A DNA stretch of 64,000 nucleotides from contig CAKUZI010000005.1 in assembly GCA_934717855.1 (NCBI GenBank), positions 62,001-126,000 of the forward strand, given 5' to 3'. Shown piece after piece: positions 8,964 through 16,773 of this stretch (position 1 is the stretch's first letter; the number at the start of each line of letters is the position of its first letter). The notes under the pieces were generated by a model that saw only the letters and a list, made by a program, of their open reading frames with translations, was not told the origin of the DNA and did no database searches. This DNA comes from an uncultured Candidatus Melainabacteria bacterium (lineage in GTDB: Bacteria > Cyanobacteriota > Vampirovibrionia > Gastranaerophilales > Gastranaerophilaceae). Position numbers and translations under genes: made by a program.

Positions 8964-10109
8964 TTATTCAAAAATCCAACCATTTGTCAAATCAACTTTT
9001 ACCGGCTTTAATAATTTTATATAAACAACGCCATCTGCTTCGACATTAAGTTTTTCGCCTTTTAAAGTTGCTCTTACTATTTTCATGAACCAGTTTCTAT
9101 CTTTAGTTACTTCTCCAACACCATTAAAAGAAACTGTCTGGTCATTATTAGTTGTTAGCAAAGAATTATCTAAAACTAATACACCATTTCTAACAAACCA
9201 TTTACCTTTTCTAACATCCAAAAGTTGCCCTTTTAGAGTAGAACCTTTGTAAACAAGGATGTATTTGTCTTTTGTTACATAATTTTCTGGAGCAGCTGCA
9301 GAATATATTTCTCCTGCATCTGAAGTTTGAGAACTAATATATTTAGTAAGTTTTACTGGAACAATTGAACCAGCTGGGATTGTTCCAACACTGCCTTGAA
9401 CTACAGCATTTTCAACAACAAAACCTTCTCCCGTTTTCTTTCTCATTGCTTCCGCTAGTTTTGCATTCGGATTAAGTTTTGCTTGTTCCATCATTTCATA
9501 CAAAATTCCAGCGACTTCTGCACGAGTAGCAGGTCTATTTGCTTCTACTTTTGCTTTGTTTTGTGATGGAATAGTTACAAGCATATTTAAAATTTCTGCC
9601 TTTCCTGCAGGAATTAAAAACCATTCCGGGACTTCATTAATATCAGCGAATTTCTTTGACAAAACTTCTTTTGCTTTAACTTCACTAATTTGTTCAGTTG
9701 TTAAAGCATTAACTGCTACTGAAATAGATTCTGCACGAGTAACTGTATCATCCGGTCTAAATGGTTGTCCTTCCGGAGGACAAGAAATCAAATCAAAATA
9801 CAAAGCTTTTTGAATTGCATCATACGCCCAAAAAGTCGGGTCAATATCTGTAAACTTAACAGGCTGAGCAACAGTTGTATGTTCTTGTCCTAAAGCCTTA
9901 ATTGCCATTGATGCAAATTCTGCACGACTCACGTTATCATCCGGTTTAAACGTTCCATCAGGATAACCAACAATGACACCTTTTTCAGTCAAAATTTCAA
10001 TCTGTTTTGCCGCCCAATGACTAGGTGACACATCCGGATAAGCTAAAGCCGGAGCTACCATGAACAAAGCAACAAGAGCAGATAACATAACTTTTAATAA
10101 ATTTTTCAT
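8964..10109 (-). CDS. S-layer homology (SLH) domain protein
   Basis: A 381-aa exported protein. The signal peptide ends near APALA|YP (residue 23). SLH repeats follow: YPDVSPSHWAAKQIEILTEK with GYPDGTFKPDDNVSRAEFA (about 24-75), FTDIDPTFWAYDAIQKAL with FRPDDTVTRAESI (about 84-145), and a weaker third unit (FADINEVPEWFLIPA, RPATRAEVAGILYEM). SLH domains tether proteins to secondary cell-wall polymers or, in diderms, to peptidoglycan. The C-terminal half (about 225-381) is a beta-rich domain without the porin barrel seen in cyanobacterial SLH proteins. AGGAGAGGT supports the ATG. Confidence 0.92.
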   Translation of the reverse strand: MKNLLKVMLSALVALFMVAPALAYPDVSPSHWAAKQIEILTEKGVIVGYPDGTFKPDDNVSRAEFASMAIKALGQEHTTVAQPVKFTDIDPTFWAYDAIQKALYFDLISCPPEGQPFRPDDTVTRAESISVAVNALTTEQISEVKAKEVLSKKFADINEVPEWFLIPAGKAEILNMLVTIPSQNKAKVEANRPATRAEVAGILYEMMEQAKLNPNAKLAEAMRKKTGEGFVVENAVVQGSVGTIPAGSIVPVKLTKYISSQTSDAGEIYSAAAPENYVTKDKYILVYKGSTLKGQLLDVRKGKWFVRNGVLVLDNSLLTTNNDQTVSFNGVGEVTKDRNWFMKIVRATLKGEKLNVEADGVVYIKLLKPVKVDLTNGWIFE

Positions 10110-10234
10110 ATTAACCTCTCCTATAATAACTAATTCCACTAATATGCTACACACAAAATATATTATCAGCAATATTACATAAAGATATGTTAACTACTAA
10201 CAAAATTTTTAATTTACGTTTGTTCTTAATATAG

Positions 10235-10240
10235 TATAAT
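10235..10240 (+). promoter_or_regulatory. -10 box upstream of glucosaminidase-like gene
   Basis: A perfect TATAAT lies 28 nt before the ATG at 10269, with no clear -35 at 16-18 nt. The predicted leader is about 20 nt and contains a weak GAGAG. Confidence 0.45.
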
Positions 10241-10268
10241 TACAATGTAAAAAACTCGAGAGTTAATA

Positions 10269-11021
10269 ATGAAAATATTACCCAATATAAACAGATATAA
10301 ATTAGCCAAGGCTACAGTTTTAACACATAAAGCAGGCAATAAGCTATTAAGACAACTCGCAATTGGTCAAATTTGTCGAAATGAATACGCAGATAGAATT
10401 GTTTCGTCTGCAATAATTGCAAGTTCTATTATTCCTAAAATTATTACAAAGCCTCATTCTATTGTTACAAATGAAGAAGCAACTAAAACAATCACAATTA
10501 AAATTGCCCAAAAAACTACCAATACTGCCTCTAAAAAAGTACAGAATATTACAGGCGTATTACTTGATAAGAAAATAATGTTAAAGGGGAAAATAGAAGA
10601 CGCTCCTAGACTTAACATATTATTTAATTCTTTGTTATTAAAAAATGATAACAAGAAAAATCCTCTTAATAATAAAGGAAATGTTTTTATAAATAGCGCA
10701 AGAAAACATGGTGTCGATCCACAAGTTTTAATGGCAATAGCACTACATGAGTCAAGAAGAGGAACATCCGCTGCAACTCTAGAAAAAAGAAATATCGGAG
10801 GGATAACAACTTCCAAAGGAAAGTTAAAACATTTTTCCAATATTAATCTATGCATTGATCAAATGGCAGAAATTTTAGCATTTCACCACAGAAAAGACAA
10901 TATTAATACCGTAAAAGAACTTGCAAAAGCTGGCAAATACTGCGAAAAAAGTAGTGCAAAAGAATGGATTAAAAACGTAATGTATTACATTAATGAACTA
11001 CAAGGCCGTAATAATATCTAA
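10269..11021 (+). CDS. Glucosaminidase/lysozyme-like peptidoglycan hydrolase
   Basis: A 250-aa protein. Residues about 138-245 resemble the glucosaminidase (mannosyl-glycoprotein endo-beta-N-acetylglucosaminidase) fold: ARKHGVDPQVLMAIALHES, with likely catalytic Glu161, then RRGTS and NIGGI in place of the usual N(P)FGI, and a C-terminal helical repeat. The N-terminal 135 residues are basic and Lys/Ile-rich with no clear signal peptide, so export is unexplained. The product would cleave peptidoglycan glycan chains. Its stop overlaps the convergent downstream gene by 4 nt (CTAA). Confidence 0.7.
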   Translation: MKILPNINRYKLAKATVLTHKAGNKLLRQLAIGQICRNEYADRIVSSAIIASSIIPKIITKPHSIVTNEEATKTITIKIAQKTTNTASKKVQNITGVLLDKKIMLKGKIEDAPRLNILFNSLLLKNDNKKNPLNNKGNVFINSARKHGVDPQVLMAIALHESRRGTSAATLEKRNIGGITTSKGKLKHFSNINLCIDQMAEILAFHHRKDNINTVKELAKAGKYCEKSSAKEWIKNVMYYINELQGRNNI

Positions 11022-11629
11022 ACTTTTTGATTTACATGTTGTTGAGAAGCAATTTGGGGTTTCGATTTATCATTCTTCTTACCAAAAATCATGTCCATCA
11101 CAGGGTGTAAAATAATTTGTGACAAAATCGGCGCACATAATGCTAAAATAAATACCGTAGAAGCTATTGAACTAAATTCTTTTAAACCTTTTCCAAAATG
11201 ATAATCAGGATTTGTATGAAGCAAATGAGTTAATTTTCTTTCCAAAGAAGTCTTTTCAGCCTTGCTTGTCGCGTTATCTATTTTGGACTGAAAAGCATTA
11301 TACAAATCTATCTTTCTTTTATTTTCAGGATTTTTCGCGGATTGATATTTAGATAATTTATTATAAACAAAGTTTTTAACCGGTTTTATAAAACCTAAAA
11401 ACAACCCTAAACAAAATGTTTGATATAGTAATTCTTTTGTAGCAGCATATTTTTTAGATTGCTCATTAGCATGCTTATCATAGTAAATAAAAGCAGGTCT
11501 ACCTGTTGCTTTTAATGTTGTTTCAACAGCAATCGCACAAACAGTATTTTGAGCAAATGATGCAGCTTTCGGATTAGCTAAAATTTTTCTCATTTTCATT
11601 AAACTTTGTTGAACTGGGGTAACTTTCAT
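11018..11629 (-). CDS. Membrane-associated hypothetical protein (paralogue A)
   Basis: A 203-aa protein of unknown function. It has a hydrophobic segment around residues 70-85 (FCLGLFLGFI), a charged helical middle (about 95-145) and a second hydrophobic stretch (about 152-175, STVFILALCAPILSQIIL). It shares a pattern with the gene just upstream: CAIAVETTLKATGRPAF, then DKHANEQSKKYAATKELL, against the neighbour's GKGTVRPIL and DKKEKPDARKYAALRELM. The two look like diverged paralogues. The ATG is 1 nt from the upstream stop, so translation is coupled. Confidence 0.7.
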   Translation of the reverse strand: MKVTPVQQSLMKMRKILANPKAASFAQNTVCAIAVETTLKATGRPAFIYYDKHANEQSKKYAATKELLYQTFCLGLFLGFIKPVKNFVYNKLSKYQSAKNPENKRKIDLYNAFQSKIDNATSKAEKTSLERKLTHLLHTNPDYHFGKGLKEFSSIASTVFILALCAPILSQIILHPVMDMIFGKKNDKSKPQIASQQHVNQKV

Positions 11630-11630
11630 A

Positions 11631-12209
11631 CTACACCTTCATTCCTGAACTAAAATATGTAGGCATTTGAGGATACATATTTACTTTTTTAATTTTATTA
11701 TTTATTTGTACATTCGGTTTTGCGACCTGGGCTCTATGAACAGATGAAACAGACTGGGAAGAAACTCCGCCATTCGGATCATAACTTGGCATTAACTTTT
11801 TCATAACCGGTGGCATAAACATATTACAAAATTGAGGAACAAGATAACCTGCAGCCACACATATTCCAAGTAAAGATAAAACAGCTTTTGTATTTTTGTA
11901 AGATGTAGAACCCTTTTTGGCTAACAATCCGGTTAAACTTTCTGCAACTAAACCGGCACACAAAGTCGTCGGAACACCAATAAATTCGGTCATCAGTTCT
12001 CTAAGCGCCGCATATTTTCTGGCATCTGGTTTTTCTTTTTTATCTGTAATACTAAGAATTGGGCGCACAGTACCTTTACCGCATGCAATTGCCATTACGG
12101 TGAAAATAGGTTTATTATTTTCTCCCAATTTATTACAAATCTTCTGAAATAATGATTGTTTACTTGCAGTTTCAGATACTGCTTTTACTGTTGTCTGGGT
12201 AAGTGTCAT
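11631..12209 (-). CDS. Membrane-associated hypothetical protein (paralogue B)
   Basis: A 192-aa protein related to its downstream neighbour by the pattern (T/V)RP-x(n)-DK-x(n)-KYAA-x-(K/R)EL(L/M), followed by hydrophobic segments (IGVPTTLCAGLVAESL, about 75-95; AVLSLLGICVAAGYLVP, about 107-125). The C-terminal third is polar. No enzymatic motif is seen. The ATG at 12209 lacks a Shine-Dalgarno; a GTG 9 nt upstream is possible. With the neighbour it forms a two-gene unit, perhaps a membrane heterodimer, which is inference. Confidence 0.65.
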   Translation of the reverse strand: MTLTQTTVKAVSETASKQSLFQKICNKLGENNKPIFTVMAIACGKGTVRPILSITDKKEKPDARKYAALRELMTEFIGVPTTLCAGLVAESLTGLLAKKGSTSYKNTKAVLSLLGICVAAGYLVPQFCNMFMPPVMKKLMPSYDPNGGVSSQSVSSVHRAQVAKPNVQINNKIKKVNMYPQMPTYFSSGMKV

Positions 12210-12308
12210 ATTTAACACGCATTCTTTATTAATTGTATTTTTTACACTTATACTTTAACGCTTGAATATTTTTTTTCAACCCATTTGTTAAGAAATATTG
12301 CACTTTTT

Positions 12309-12896
12309 TTACTTATTTAAGTATGTTAGTCGTAAGTTTAATTCTTGTATTTTTTTGTCCAAGGTTAATCTACACAACCAGTGTCCTAAATCTTCGTCTG
12401 CTTTTTGTCTAATTTGTTTGGCTGTTTTTGCTTTTTCTATACCATCTTGTTCCATTAGTTTAATACACGCTGTCCTCTGCTTTTCAAGAGAAGTTTGGCG
12501 TTTAAGATCTTTTTTTTCATATTTTTTTACAAGTTGTTTTAGGTTTTCTTGCTTTTTTTGTATTTCAACTTCATTTAAAGCGGTGTCTATTTCATTGCTA
12601 AAATGATTCTCTAAAACATTTTTTATATTTTTACCACGATTGTGGTTATCTGTTTTGGCTGTTTTGGCTGTTTTGGCGGTGCCTGATGATAAAACAACAG
12701 TATCTGCGCTTGGTTGGCTACGAAGGGTTATATCTTTGTTTAAAACTTTGCGAGCAGTGTTAGTCGCTTTTTTGCTGACGTTTGCAGGTAATTCTACAGC
12801 TTTTTCTGCAAATTTATTTGCACTCTGTTGAATGTGTGGATTAACGGCTTGCGTGATTGTGAATTTCATTTTTGGTAAAATTTTCCCTGTAAACAT
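12309..12896 (-). CDS. Helical hypothetical protein
   Basis: A 195-aa basic protein without a recognised domain. The N-terminal third is Ala/Lys-rich (SANKFAEKAVELPANVSKKA). A short low-complexity repeat AKTAKTAKT at about residues 74-82 is encoded by near-tandem 9-nt units. The C-terminal half (about 105-195) is strongly charged and predicted coiled coil (EVEIQKKQENLKQLVKKYEK). AAGGGGA before the ATG at 12896 supports this start over an in-frame ATG 27 nt later. It stands alone on its strand. Confidence 0.6.
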   Translation of the reverse strand: MFTGKILPKMKFTITQAVNPHIQQSANKFAEKAVELPANVSKKATNTARKVLNKDITLRSQPSADTVVLSSGTAKTAKTAKTDNHNRGKNIKNVLENHFSNEIDTALNEVEIQKKQENLKQLVKKYEKKDLKRQTSLEKQRTACIKLMEQDGIEKAKTAKQIRQKADEDLGHWLCRLTLDKKIQELNLRLTYLNK

Positions 12897-12942
12897 AATA
12901 ATATCCCCTTTTCCCTATATGATTAAAAACGATTTATATAAA

Positions 12943-12967
12943 AAGAACTCCGTTGAGGAGTTCTTAA
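12943..12967 (-). terminator. Terminator of the tRNA cluster
   Basis: On the minus strand the stem AAGAACTCC / GGAGTTCTT is followed by a T run, directly downstream of tRNA-Tyr. Confidence 0.88.
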
Positions 12968-12970
12968 AAA

Positions 12971-13056
<86 letters not shown>

Positions 13057-13077
13057 ATATTTAATTATCAATAAATT

Positions 13078-13149
13078 TGCCTTTGACGGGATTTGAACCC
13101 GTGGCCTCTCCCTTACCAAGGGAGTGCGCTACCCCTGCGCCACAAAGGC
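13078..13149 (-). tRNA. tRNA-Thr (GGT)
   Basis: The acceptor GCCTTTG pairs with CAAAGGC. The anticodon stem CTCCC/GGGAG holds loop TTGGTAA, anticodon GGT. The T loop is GGTTCAAATCC. CCA is not encoded, unlike in the neighbouring tRNA-Tyr. Confidence 0.95.
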
Positions 13150-13223
13150 TAGTGCCACAAGGGCTTATATTATAAAAGGGTTAGACTTATAAAAAAGTTT
13201 TAGCCCTCGTTTTTCAGAAAAAA

Positions 13224-13295
13224 TGCCGACTATAGGAATCGAACCTACAACCTACGGTTTACAAAACCGTTGCTCTACCATTGAGCCAAGTCGGC
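13224..13295 (-). tRNA. tRNA-Thr (TGT)
   Basis: The acceptor GCCGACT pairs with AGTCGGC. The anticodon stem ACGGT/ACCGT holds loop TTTGTAA, anticodon TGT. The T arm is GTAGGTTCGATTCCTAT. CCA is not encoded. It is the first tRNA of the cluster; the order resembles the Thr-Tyr-(Gly)-Thr clusters of other bacteria but without tRNA-Gly or tuf. Confidence 0.95.
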
Positions 13296-13399
13296 TAGCT
13301 ACAGTTATTATTGTATAAGGAAAATAATTAAATGTCAATACTTTCTTTTGATTTTTAATATATAATAATTTTATCAGTAAAATCAATAGAAAGGCTCAT

Positions 13400-13741
13400 A
13401 TGTACAAATACTTTACTCCTATAATATTGCTAACTGTTTCAAATATATTCATGACTTTTGCATGGTACGGGCATTTAAAACACAAATCAACAGTTTTGTG
13501 GGCAGTAATCCTTATTAGTTGGGGAATAGCATTTTTCGAATATTGTTTTCAAGTTCCCGCAAACAGAATTGGTAGTTCCGTCTATTCTCCGGCGCAACTA
13601 AAAACAATCCAAGAAATAATAACTCTTATTGTTTTCAGTTTCTTTTCTGTTTTGTACTTAAAAGAAGAATTTAAGTGGAATTATCTTGTCGGATTTGTTT
13701 TTATTATATTGGCAGGATTTTTTATATTCAAAAAATGGTAA
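13400..13741 (+). CDS. DUF486 (DMT superfamily) membrane protein
   Basis: A 113-aa integral membrane protein of the DUF486 family, which are small four-helix relatives of drug/metabolite transporters. Four helices cover most of the chain. Diagnostic segments include NIFMTFAWYGHLK, ISWGIAFFEYCFQVPANRIG and FSVLYLKEEFKWNY. The transported substrate is unknown for the family. AAAGG precedes the ATG. It converges on the glycosyltransferase gene with only 2 nt between the stops. Confidence 0.88.
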   Translation: MYKYFTPIILLTVSNIFMTFAWYGHLKHKSTVLWAVILISWGIAFFEYCFQVPANRIGSSVYSPAQLKTIQEIITLIVFSFFSVLYLKEEFKWNYLVGFVFIILAGFFIFKKW

Positions 13742-13743
13742 AA

Positions 13744-15345
13744 CTATTTTTCAAACACAAAAACCCTGTAATACTGTAATTTATATGCATTTTTTATTTG
13801 TAGGTACTGTGTACAAATCGTAAATGCTTCTGCATTCATTTTCGAAATACTACCAGTCATGACCGGAATTTTTCTATACGCCTCTTCGGATTTTAACGGG
13901 AACGAGTTGTAATTTTCATCCCAAATATAAAATAGCCTATCATGCTTTTTCATCGGACTAATCACTCGAGCGACAAAATCTTTTTCAAAGTCTGTATTAA
14001 TCTTGCTTGTATCAAGAACATAAGCCAGATACTTTTCGTATTTATCAGAACTGTTTTTCATTGCATAAGGTTCATGTACAAAATCTTGAAGAATACTAAA
14101 TTTTTTACCATTGAAATTTACATATTTGTCAAAATCATTTTTTCTAAGTGCTAATACTATCGTATCATTATTAGTAATATTATTATCATTTAATATCATA
14201 GCAGTAGGCTTTTCACCTAAATCACGATACCCCCTCACTGCACTTTGCGGAGATGCAATCAAATAAAATATATTTATTATTAGAAGATACGTAATAACAC
14301 ATTTTAACACTTTTGACTTTAAGTTCACCATACCCAAACTTATTAACAGCAAAAACGGAGGAATAGCCATAATTGTGTACCTTGTTAACATTCTTAATCC
14401 GCTATTCATACATAAAATTGTTTCAAACAATAAAAATAAGATTGGCAAGCCCAAGAAAAAATAAGTTTTTTTATCTTCTTTAATAGCTAAATAAATAGAA
14501 TAAAAAGCTATAAACACTGGAATATATAAAAATATTACCTGAGACAATCCTATTGTAGGAATATAAACTTGAGGATTATTGTAAACCGCAATCAAACATG
14601 GTGTAAAATAATTTTGTATTAGAACAAATATTGTAAAAATATTACTTGTAAAAATCCAAGCAGCGCCCTCATATTTACTCATATGGGTTAAGATAAAAAT
14701 TACAAAAGGTAAAATTAAGCTAACTAAGACAATATTTGAAACAATAAAATTTCTTAATTTATCTCTATCTTTCCATAAAATATAGGCTAAAACCAATAAC
14801 CCTTGAGCAATTACATACAACACTCCAATTGTAAAAGTATATATAACCGCGACATTTACAAGAACGTAGCCTACATAATCTATAACTTTATTATCTTTTA
14901 AAAATCTAATAACATAATAAAGAGACATAGTAACTAGCAAAGACAAAAAGATATAAAATTTTACCTCTTGCGAATAAAAAATAAGTGTCGCATTAATTGC
15001 TGTCAAAGTCGCAAATATATTCCCTGTCTTGCAATTTTTAACCTCTTTCCCAACAAAAAATGCAACAACTACGTTTAAAACACCACCCAATACAGAGAAA
15101 AGACGAATAACAATATCTCCATTTCCAAAAACCTTTATCCATACCGCAAGCATTAATTGGTACAGCGGGAAATGAACATCAGCTTGCACAGAAGCTTTTA
15201 TTATATCTGAAATTCCACCAGCTATGGTTTGATTGTACATAACCATTTCGTTATGCCAAAATCCTGCCGGTTTATCAATAAATAACAATCTTAACACCAA
15301 TGCCATCAACACAACAAAGCAAAAAATTATTTTATCCTTTTTCAT
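13744..15345 (-). CDS. GT39/ArnT-type membrane glycosyltransferase
   Basis: A 533-aa polytopic protein with about 11-12 hydrophobic segments up to residue 370, then a soluble C-terminal domain. The first periplasmic loop region (RLLFIDKPAGFWHNEMVMYNQ, then ADVHFPLYQLMLAVWIKVFG) matches the PMT/ArnT/GT39 type, which transfers sugars from polyprenyl-phosphate donors on the outer face of the membrane. It probably modifies cell-surface glycans or proteins; acceptor and donor cannot be deduced. GGTGAGGG precedes the ATG. It stands alone on this strand. Confidence 0.8.
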   Translation of the reverse strand: MKKDKIIFCFVVLMALVLRLLFIDKPAGFWHNEMVMYNQTIAGGISDIIKASVQADVHFPLYQLMLAVWIKVFGNGDIVIRLFSVLGGVLNVVVAFFVGKEVKNCKTGNIFATLTAINATLIFYSQEVKFYIFLSLLVTMSLYYVIRFLKDNKVIDYVGYVLVNVAVIYTFTIGVLYVIAQGLLVLAYILWKDRDKLRNFIVSNIVLVSLILPFVIFILTHMSKYEGAAWIFTSNIFTIFVLIQNYFTPCLIAVYNNPQVYIPTIGLSQVIFLYIPVFIAFYSIYLAIKEDKKTYFFLGLPILFLLFETILCMNSGLRMLTRYTIMAIPPFLLLISLGMVNLKSKVLKCVITYLLIINIFYLIASPQSAVRGYRDLGEKPTAMILNDNNITNNDTIVLALRKNDFDKYVNFNGKKFSILQDFVHEPYAMKNSSDKYEKYLAYVLDTSKINTDFEKDFVARVISPMKKHDRLFYIWDENYNSFPLKSEEAYRKIPVMTGSISKMNAEAFTICTQYLQIKNAYKLQYYRVFVFEK

Positions 15346-15466
15346 ATTCCCTCACCTCATGATTGTACTATCAAAGTACTCGAATCTTTTTCTTCGTATT
15401 AACCCCTTAGTTAAACAGTCAATTGAGAGGTTCCAGTCCCTAATCGCATCTACCACTTTTCTGTAA

Positions 15467-15541
15467 TGGAGCGGAAGACGGGACTCGAACCCGCGACGTC
15501 AACCTTGGGAAGGTTGCATTCTACCACTGAATTACTTCCGC
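15467..15541 (-). tRNA. tRNA-Gly (CCC)
   Basis: On the minus strand the acceptor GCGGAAG pairs with CTTCCGC. The anticodon stem CAACC/GGTTG holds loop TTCCCAA, anticodon CCC. The T arm is CGCGGGTTCGAGTCCCG. CCA is encoded. Confidence 0.95.
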
Positions 15542-15585
15542 AACATGCAAAGTCTATTACAAAGATAATTTGTATTCAAGTTTTG

Positions 15586-16773
15586 TTATTCGACTTCCTG
15601 TTTTTTGATACTTTCACCTAATAATTCAAAAGAACCTGTTGTGACAACCTCTTCTCCCGCTTTTACACCTGACAAAATTTCTGTGTATTGATCGTTTTTC
15701 TTGCCGGTTTCAACTTTTCGTTCTTCATAAGTGTGTGGAGCAACTTTTACGTATGCAAAATTATAATCACCAAATTTTTCAACTGCATCTGTCGGAATCG
15801 CTAATACTCGAGCGGTTCCTGTATTTACAAACATTTCAGCATACATATTAGGTTTAATTTTAAAGTTTGTGTTCGGAATATCTGCACGCACTTCAAGAGT
15901 TTTAGTTGTGTTATCCAAAATTGGAGAAACATATGATAAAACCCCGTCAATAGTGGTTGAACTTTCTTCAATCGTTCCCGTTACAGCCTCTCCTAAGTGT
16001 AAGTATGGAGAATCTTTTTCAAACGCATAACCTACTAGCCAAATAGTTTTCAAATCTGCCAGATTAAACAATTCCCTATTTTGTTCAACAATTTCTCCAG
16101 GATTAACTTTCCGTTCAAGTAAAACTCCATTTTTTGTAGCTTTTATTGTTATATATGGATAAATTTGCTTTGTTTTAAGAACATTGTCTATCGTTCCACC
16201 ATATACCGCAAGCCTTTGTCTATAAACATTTATCAAAGAAGAACGTTTTATATTCAAAGCCTCGAGATTTGCTTTGTCTTTTTTCAACTGAGCATTTGCG
16301 GATTCATATTCAGCACGAGAAGAAATCTTTTCGTTATATAATGTTTTTTCTCTATTGTAATTTTGCAGTGACAAATTGTATTGTGCTCTTAATTCATTTA
16401 CACTTGCATCAATATCAAGAATTTTTTCTAAAAATTCTAATTGAATTTGACTTATAGCATCTGATTTAATTTGAACGATAGGTTGACCAATTTTTAATAT
16501 TGTCCCTGGTTCTACATAAACATTTGTAATTTTGCCGTCAATAGGGGAATATATTCTTTCAATAGATTGATTTCTTGCCTTAAATTGAGCAGGAATTGTA
16601 ATTTGTAATTCAATATCCATAACACTTAATGGTGCTGTTCGAATTTTAGCATTTTTCTCTTGCGCTTCTGTTAAAACTAATCTTTTGTTATGAGAAACTT
16701 CTCTTTTTTGGCTTCCACAACCGGTTAAAATTAGTGCTAAAGAAAATATTATAATTAATTTAAGAATTTTCAT
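15586..16773 (-). CDS. RND efflux periplasmic adaptor (CzcB type), lipoprotein
   Basis: A 395-aa membrane fusion protein. The N-terminal lipoprotein signal ends in the lipobox LTGC (Cys19), so it is probably anchored by lipid. Then come a split barrel-sandwich/lipoyl domain (IYSPIDGKITNVYVEPGTILKIGQPIV, and later IKATKNGVLLERKVNPGE), a helical hairpin (about residues 110-185) and a beta-barrel domain (LADLKTIWLVGYAF). It bridges the inner-membrane pump and the outer-membrane channel. It starts inside the last 14 nt of the czcA-type gene, giving the operon order C-A-B rather than C-B-A. Confidence 0.93.
   Translation of the reverse strand: MKILKLIIIFSLALILTGCGSQKREVSHNKRLVLTEAQEKNAKIRTAPLSVMDIELQITIPAQFKARNQSIERIYSPIDGKITNVYVEPGTILKIGQPIVQIKSDAISQIQLEFLEKILDIDASVNELRAQYNLSLQNYNREKTLYNEKISSRAEYESANAQLKKDKANLEALNIKRSSLINVYRQRLAVYGGTIDNVLKTKQIYPYITIKATKNGVLLERKVNPGEIVEQNRELFNLADLKTIWLVGYAFEKDSPYLHLGEAVTGTIEESSTTIDGVLSYVSPILDNTTKTLEVRADIPNTNFKIKPNMYAEMFVNTGTARVLAIPTDAVEKFGDYNFAYVKVAPHTYEERKVETGKKNDQYTEILSGVKAGEEVVTTGSFELLGESIKKQEVE

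Noticed and set aside
12657..12683. Short tandem repeat in the helical protein gene as a CRISPR-like or satellite array
   Set aside because: Only about three 9-nt units, in frame and coding for Ala-Lys-Thr; no spacers. No CRISPR array was seen anywhere in the window.
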